Below are positions 61,133 to 64,000 of a stretch of 64,000 bases of DNA, piece by piece (within the stretch, counting starts at the first letter, position 1; each line of letters starts with the position of its first letter). Where the stretch lies: NCBI GenBank assembly GCA_030432565.1, contig JAUIGV010000004.1, forward strand, positions 124,001 through 188,000, read 5' to 3'. Source of the DNA: Verrucomicrobiia bacterium. GTDB lineage: Bacteria > Verrucomicrobiota > Verrucomicrobiia > Verrucomicrobiales > Akkermansiaceae. The notes under the pieces were generated by a model. It did not search any database, had not been told where the DNA came from, and saw only the letters and a list, made by a program, of their open reading frames with translations. The position numbers were made by a program, and so were the translations under genes.

Positions 61133-64000
61133 GTGAAACAATCGCCCCTCGTCTCCGCATTGGTACTACTCCCGCTTCTTGGCGCGCTTGCCGGCGACCG
61201 GGTCGCAAACACCTCGATTACTCTCCCGGCGAACCCTCCCACTTCGGTCATTGAAGTAGAGAACGCATTCGCCGGGCTTTCGTTTTCCTCACCTCTCTGC
61301 CTCCGCAGTCCCGCCGGAGAGGCCAGACGTCTCTTTGTTTGTGAGAAAACCGGAGACCTCGAACTCATCCCGGATGTCACCGCAGTCACACCGACAAAAA
61401 CTGTCTTTCTTGATCTCGATCAAATCATCAACAATCGTGGCGAATCGTTCCTGACGAGCAGCGAACAAGGACTCCTCAGCGTCGCCTTCCATCCCGATTA
61501 CGCGAATAACGGAGACTTCTTCGTGGTTTATAATGTTCGCTCGGCTGGAGTGAATTATCAAAGACTCTCGCGTTGGAACGATCCGGATACTACCGATACG
61601 GTCGCCGACCCAAACTCGGAAACCATCTTGATCGAGATGGCGAACAACGCTTCCAATCACAATGGCGGCGATCTTCAATTTGGCCCCGACGGATATCTTT
61701 ACATGAGCTGGGGAGACGAAGGAAATCAAAACGACTCCCTCAACAACAGCCAGTTCCTGGACAAGGATTTTTGGTCATCCATTATCCGCATCGATGTCGA
61801 CCTGGAGCCTGAAGACTATACGGCCTCTGACGGAACGGGGAGCGATGACGACAACCTGCGCCCCAATAATCATCCGGCAGTGAGACTGGCAAACGGAAAT
61901 CCGCACTACGAAATCCCAGCAGACAACCCTTGGGTTGGAGTCGCTTCCTTCAACGGGATTTCGGTCAATCCAACGCAGACCCGCACTGAATTTTTTGCCC
62001 TTGGTTTCCGCAATCCATGGCGCATGAGCTTCGATGGGGATGAGCTTTGGGTCGGAGATGTGGGCCAAGGCGCGCGCGAGGAGATCACCCTGGCCTCAAT
62101 TGGAACAAACCACGGGTGGGCCTGGTATGAGGGCGATATTAACGGCCCAAAATTCAGCAACACCATTAACGGGGCTTCTCGTACTTCCGCAACCCACACT
62201 CCACCCGTCTGGGCCTACAATCACGGCCTCGGAGAGTTCCAGGGGCGTTCGGTCACCGGCGGATTCGTCTATCGTGGTGGCAATGTCCCTTCCCTTGCCG
62301 GTAAATACATCTTTTCCGACTACGTCTCCGGAAACATCTGGGCGCTGAAACGGAACGAGATACCCGGCGAGCCGGAAGTTGAAAGAATCGCAGGCGAAAC
62401 CGGCATCGCAGGCTTCGGCCCCGACCCATCCAACGGAGACATTCTCATGGCCGACCTTGGAAACAATGTCATCCGGCGAATTGTATCACGTGATCTCGAT
62501 TCCAGTTTCCCCGAAACGCTTTCCGCCACCGGTATCTTCTCAAACCTGACAGCCCTCACCCCAACTCCCGGCGTCGTCCCTTACGAAGTCAACCTTCCCT
62601 TCTGGTCCGACCACGCACTTAAACAGAGATGGTTCGCCATCAAAAACACCACTGATGTAATCAATTACTCCGCGAAAGAAGCATGGACCTTCCCGAACGG
62701 AATGATCTGGGTAAAACACTTTGATCTCGAGCTGGAAAGAGGGAACCCCACCACGAGGAAACGAATTGAAACACGTGTCATCGTGCGCAACCAAACCGGG
62801 GAGACAAGCCCGGTCACTTTACTCTCCGAAGGAACCCCGGCTCGCTATCTCATCCCCACCAACTCGTCCCTCGAATCGATATGGCCAACCCCTTCATTTG
62901 ATGACACCGGGTGGCCCTCGGCCACTCCGGGGATCGGATACGACGAAGACTCGACCTACCTCTCCGAATTCGGAACCGGTGGCAATCTCGGCGACAGTCT
63001 CAACGGAGAAAACACTTCTGTCTATTTGCGTATTCCTTTCGACGTTGCTGACGCAGCAGCCATTGCGACCCTGACGCTGCGAATGAAATATGATGATGGC
63101 TTTGCCGCTTTTCTCAATGGACGGCCCGTGGCCTCTGCCAACGCCCCTGAAACACTCACCTGGCAATCAGGAGCGACGGGTAACAATTCCGATTCGAGCG
63201 CAGTGTCTTTTGCCGACTTCCCCATCGATGCCGCGCTCCTCGTCGAAGGGCAAAATGTTCTCGCCATCCAGGGACTTAACAACGGGATCGGTAGTTCCGA
63301 CATGCTCATCAGCCCTGAAATCATCGGAGGCCGGTTCACCAACTTTGTTGATGGAATCTATGGTGTGTCATACCGGTGGAATGAGGCTCAGACTGAAGCG
63401 ACTCTCGTTCGCAGCGCCGGCGAAAACATCGACCTCACAATCAACACCCCGGATGGCGTTCGAAATCAAGTCTGGACCATTCCCTCCCGGGCTTCCTGCC
63501 TCGCCTGTCACACCGAACAAGCGGGCTTTGCCCTCTCATTCAACACTCCCCAACTCAACCATCCCGGCACCATCGAGGGAACCTCCGGGAATCTGCTGAG
63601 CCTCCTTCACTCCAGTGGCTACCTTGACCAGGACCCCGGAGTTCCCCTGACTCTGCCAAAGCACATCACCCCGGAAAACTCGACTTACTCTCTTGAGGCC
63701 CGGGTCCGCTCCTACCTCGAAGTCAACTGCACCTATTGCCATCAGCAAGGTGGCATCGAACCCGAAAGTTGGTTTGGAAATCTGGACCTCACCATGCACG
63801 AGACCGGACTCATCAACGGGATGCTTTCCGGAGGCGCCCAGGATCCAGGTGACCGGCTTATTATCCCCGGAAATCCGAACCGCTCGGCCTTGCTTTCGCG
63901 GGTCGCCTCCACCAACGGCTATTCCCGAATGCCCCCGCTTGCAACAAACGAGTCCGATCTCGTTGCGATCCAACTCCTTACCGACTGGATCAATCAAGAA
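61133..64000 (+). CDS. Secreted sugar-dehydrogenase-like propeller with dihaem cytochrome region (partial, runs off the window)
   Basis: A GTG at 61133 opens a frame that stays open for 956 codons to the window end. After a signal peptide, residues about 35-450 form a glucose/sorbosone dehydrogenase-type propeller (H-N-G-G-D-L-Q-F-G-P-D-G, L-G-F-R-N-P-W-R, D-V-G-Q). A domain like the SO2930-type dihaem cytochromes follows, with C-L-A-C-H and C-T-Y-C-H. It is split by an inserted beta-sandwich of about 170 residues (62815-63330) with M-K-Y-D-D-G-F-A-A-F-L-N-G and N-V-L-A-I-Q. It is likely a periplasmic or cell-surface electron-transferring oxidoreductase for carbohydrates. A GGGAGG lies immediately before the GTG. 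Confidence 0.85.
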   Translation, partial: MKQSPLVSALVLLPLLGALAGDRVANTSITLPANPPTSVIEVENAFAGLSFSSPLCLRSPAGEARRLFVCEKTGDLELIPDVTAVTPTKTVFLDLDQIINNRGESFLTSSEQGLLSVAFHPDYANNGDFFVVYNVRSAGVNYQRLSRWNDPDTTDTVADPNSETILIEMANNASNHNGGDLQFGPDGYLYMSWGDEGNQNDSLNNSQFLDKDFWSSIIRIDVDLEPEDYTASDGTGSDDDNLRPNNHPAVRLANGNPHYEIPADNPWVGVASFNGISVNPTQTRTEFFALGFRNPWRMSFDGDELWVGDVGQGAREEITLASIGTNHGWAWYEGDINGPKFSNTINGASRTSATHTPPVWAYNHGLGEFQGRSVTGGFVYRGGNVPSLAGKYIFSDYVSGNIWALKRNEIPGEPEVERIAGETGIAGFGPDPSNGDILMADLGNNVIRRIVSRDLDSSFPETLSATGIFSNLTALTPTPGVVPYEVNLPFWSDHALKQRWFAIKNTTDVINYSAKEAWTFPNGMIWVKHFDLELERGNPTTRKRIETRVIVRNQTGETSPVTLLSEGTPARYLIPTNSSLESIWPTPSFDDTGWPSATPGIGYDEDSTYLSEFGTGGNLGDSLNGENTSVYLRIPFDVADAAAIATLTLRMKYDDGFAAFLNGRPVASANAPETLTWQSGATGNNSDSSAVSFADFPIDAALLVEGQNVLAIQGLNNGIGSSDMLISPEIIGGRFTNFVDGIYGVSYRWNEAQTEATLVRSAGENIDLTINTPDGVRNQVWTIPSRASCLACHTEQAGFALSFNTPQLNHPGTIEGTSGNLLSLLHSSGYLDQDPGVPLTLPKHITPENSTYSLEARVRSYLEVNCTYCHQQGGIEPESWFGNLDLTMHETGLINGMLSGGAQDPGDRLIIPGNPNRSALLSRVASTNGYSRMPPLATNESDLVAIQLLTDWINQE

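Overview
The window reads as the chromosome of a Verrucomicrobiota bacterium (probably Verrucomicrobiales). This rests on gene content, not on a marker-gene search: a PVC-type beta-propeller/HEAT/cytochrome c protein, a VIT/VWA/DUF2135 secreted protein, a sulfatase, bactofilin, HPr kinase without visible PTS genes, a SecDF fusion, and several proteins built from a W-A-x-x-D-P-x-x-A repeat typical of this phylum. Coding density is very high. No tRNA, rRNA, CRISPR array, insertion sequence or prophage was seen, and no gene-free stretch exceeds about 180 bases. The largest gaps (20482-20657, 29790-29953, 57189-57350, 50896-51049) hold nothing recognisable beyond presumed promoters and leaders.

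Layout. 1-6462: minus-strand partial ClpX-like ATPase, a VIT/VWA/TPR/DUF2135 protein and a propeller/HEAT/cytochrome protein. 6537-10665: a MurU/AmgK-like pair for cell-wall sugar recycling, a CHASE2-like membrane protein, a coiled-coil zinc-ribbon protein and a small, apparently frameshifted lipoprotein. 10718-16885: lnt and a phosphohexomutase (minus), an RlmI-like rRNA methyltransferase and a sulfatase (plus). 16900-20481: bactofilin with a clear terminator, thiH-thiS, and a membrane protein with 19 acidic heptad repeats. 20658-28947: recQ, a PhoD-like phosphatase, dinB, an ABC-F protein, a TPR protein and proC. 29022-36195: parA, then the elongasome block mreB-mreC-mreD-mrdA followed by rng. 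36215-42942: a lipoprotein hydrolase, a baeRF/Vms1-like release-factor-fold protein, an exported carbonic anhydrase, a winged-helix regulator, hprK, a GIY-YIG protein, a lipoprotein, an SDR and nadK. 43021-44121: an E1-like ThiF/MoeB-rhodanese gene. 44146-50895: an eight-gene minus-strand run with three paralogous repeat proteins and two paralogous one-TM proteins. 51050-55906: tgt-yajC-(SecD-head paralogue)-secDF, the protein export operon. 56007-64000: a polysaccharide deacetylase, ilvB-ilvH, another repeat protein and a large secreted sugar-dehydrogenase/dihaem protein running off the end.

The most striking item is the ThiF/MoeB-rhodanese gene. Its reading frame is interrupted only by one in-frame UGA (43582-43584). 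That codon sits exactly where ThiF/Uba4-type E1 enzymes carry the active-site cysteine, and it is followed at the right distance by a bacterial SECIS-like hairpin. I interpret this as a selenocysteine E1-like enzyme. It may act with the ThiS encoded in this window, which has thiH beside it but no thiF or thiG.

Other notable points are a Tgt that has lost its three zinc cysteines, a stand-alone exported copy of a SecD head domain next to secDF, and the expansion of the W-A-x-x-D-P repeat family.
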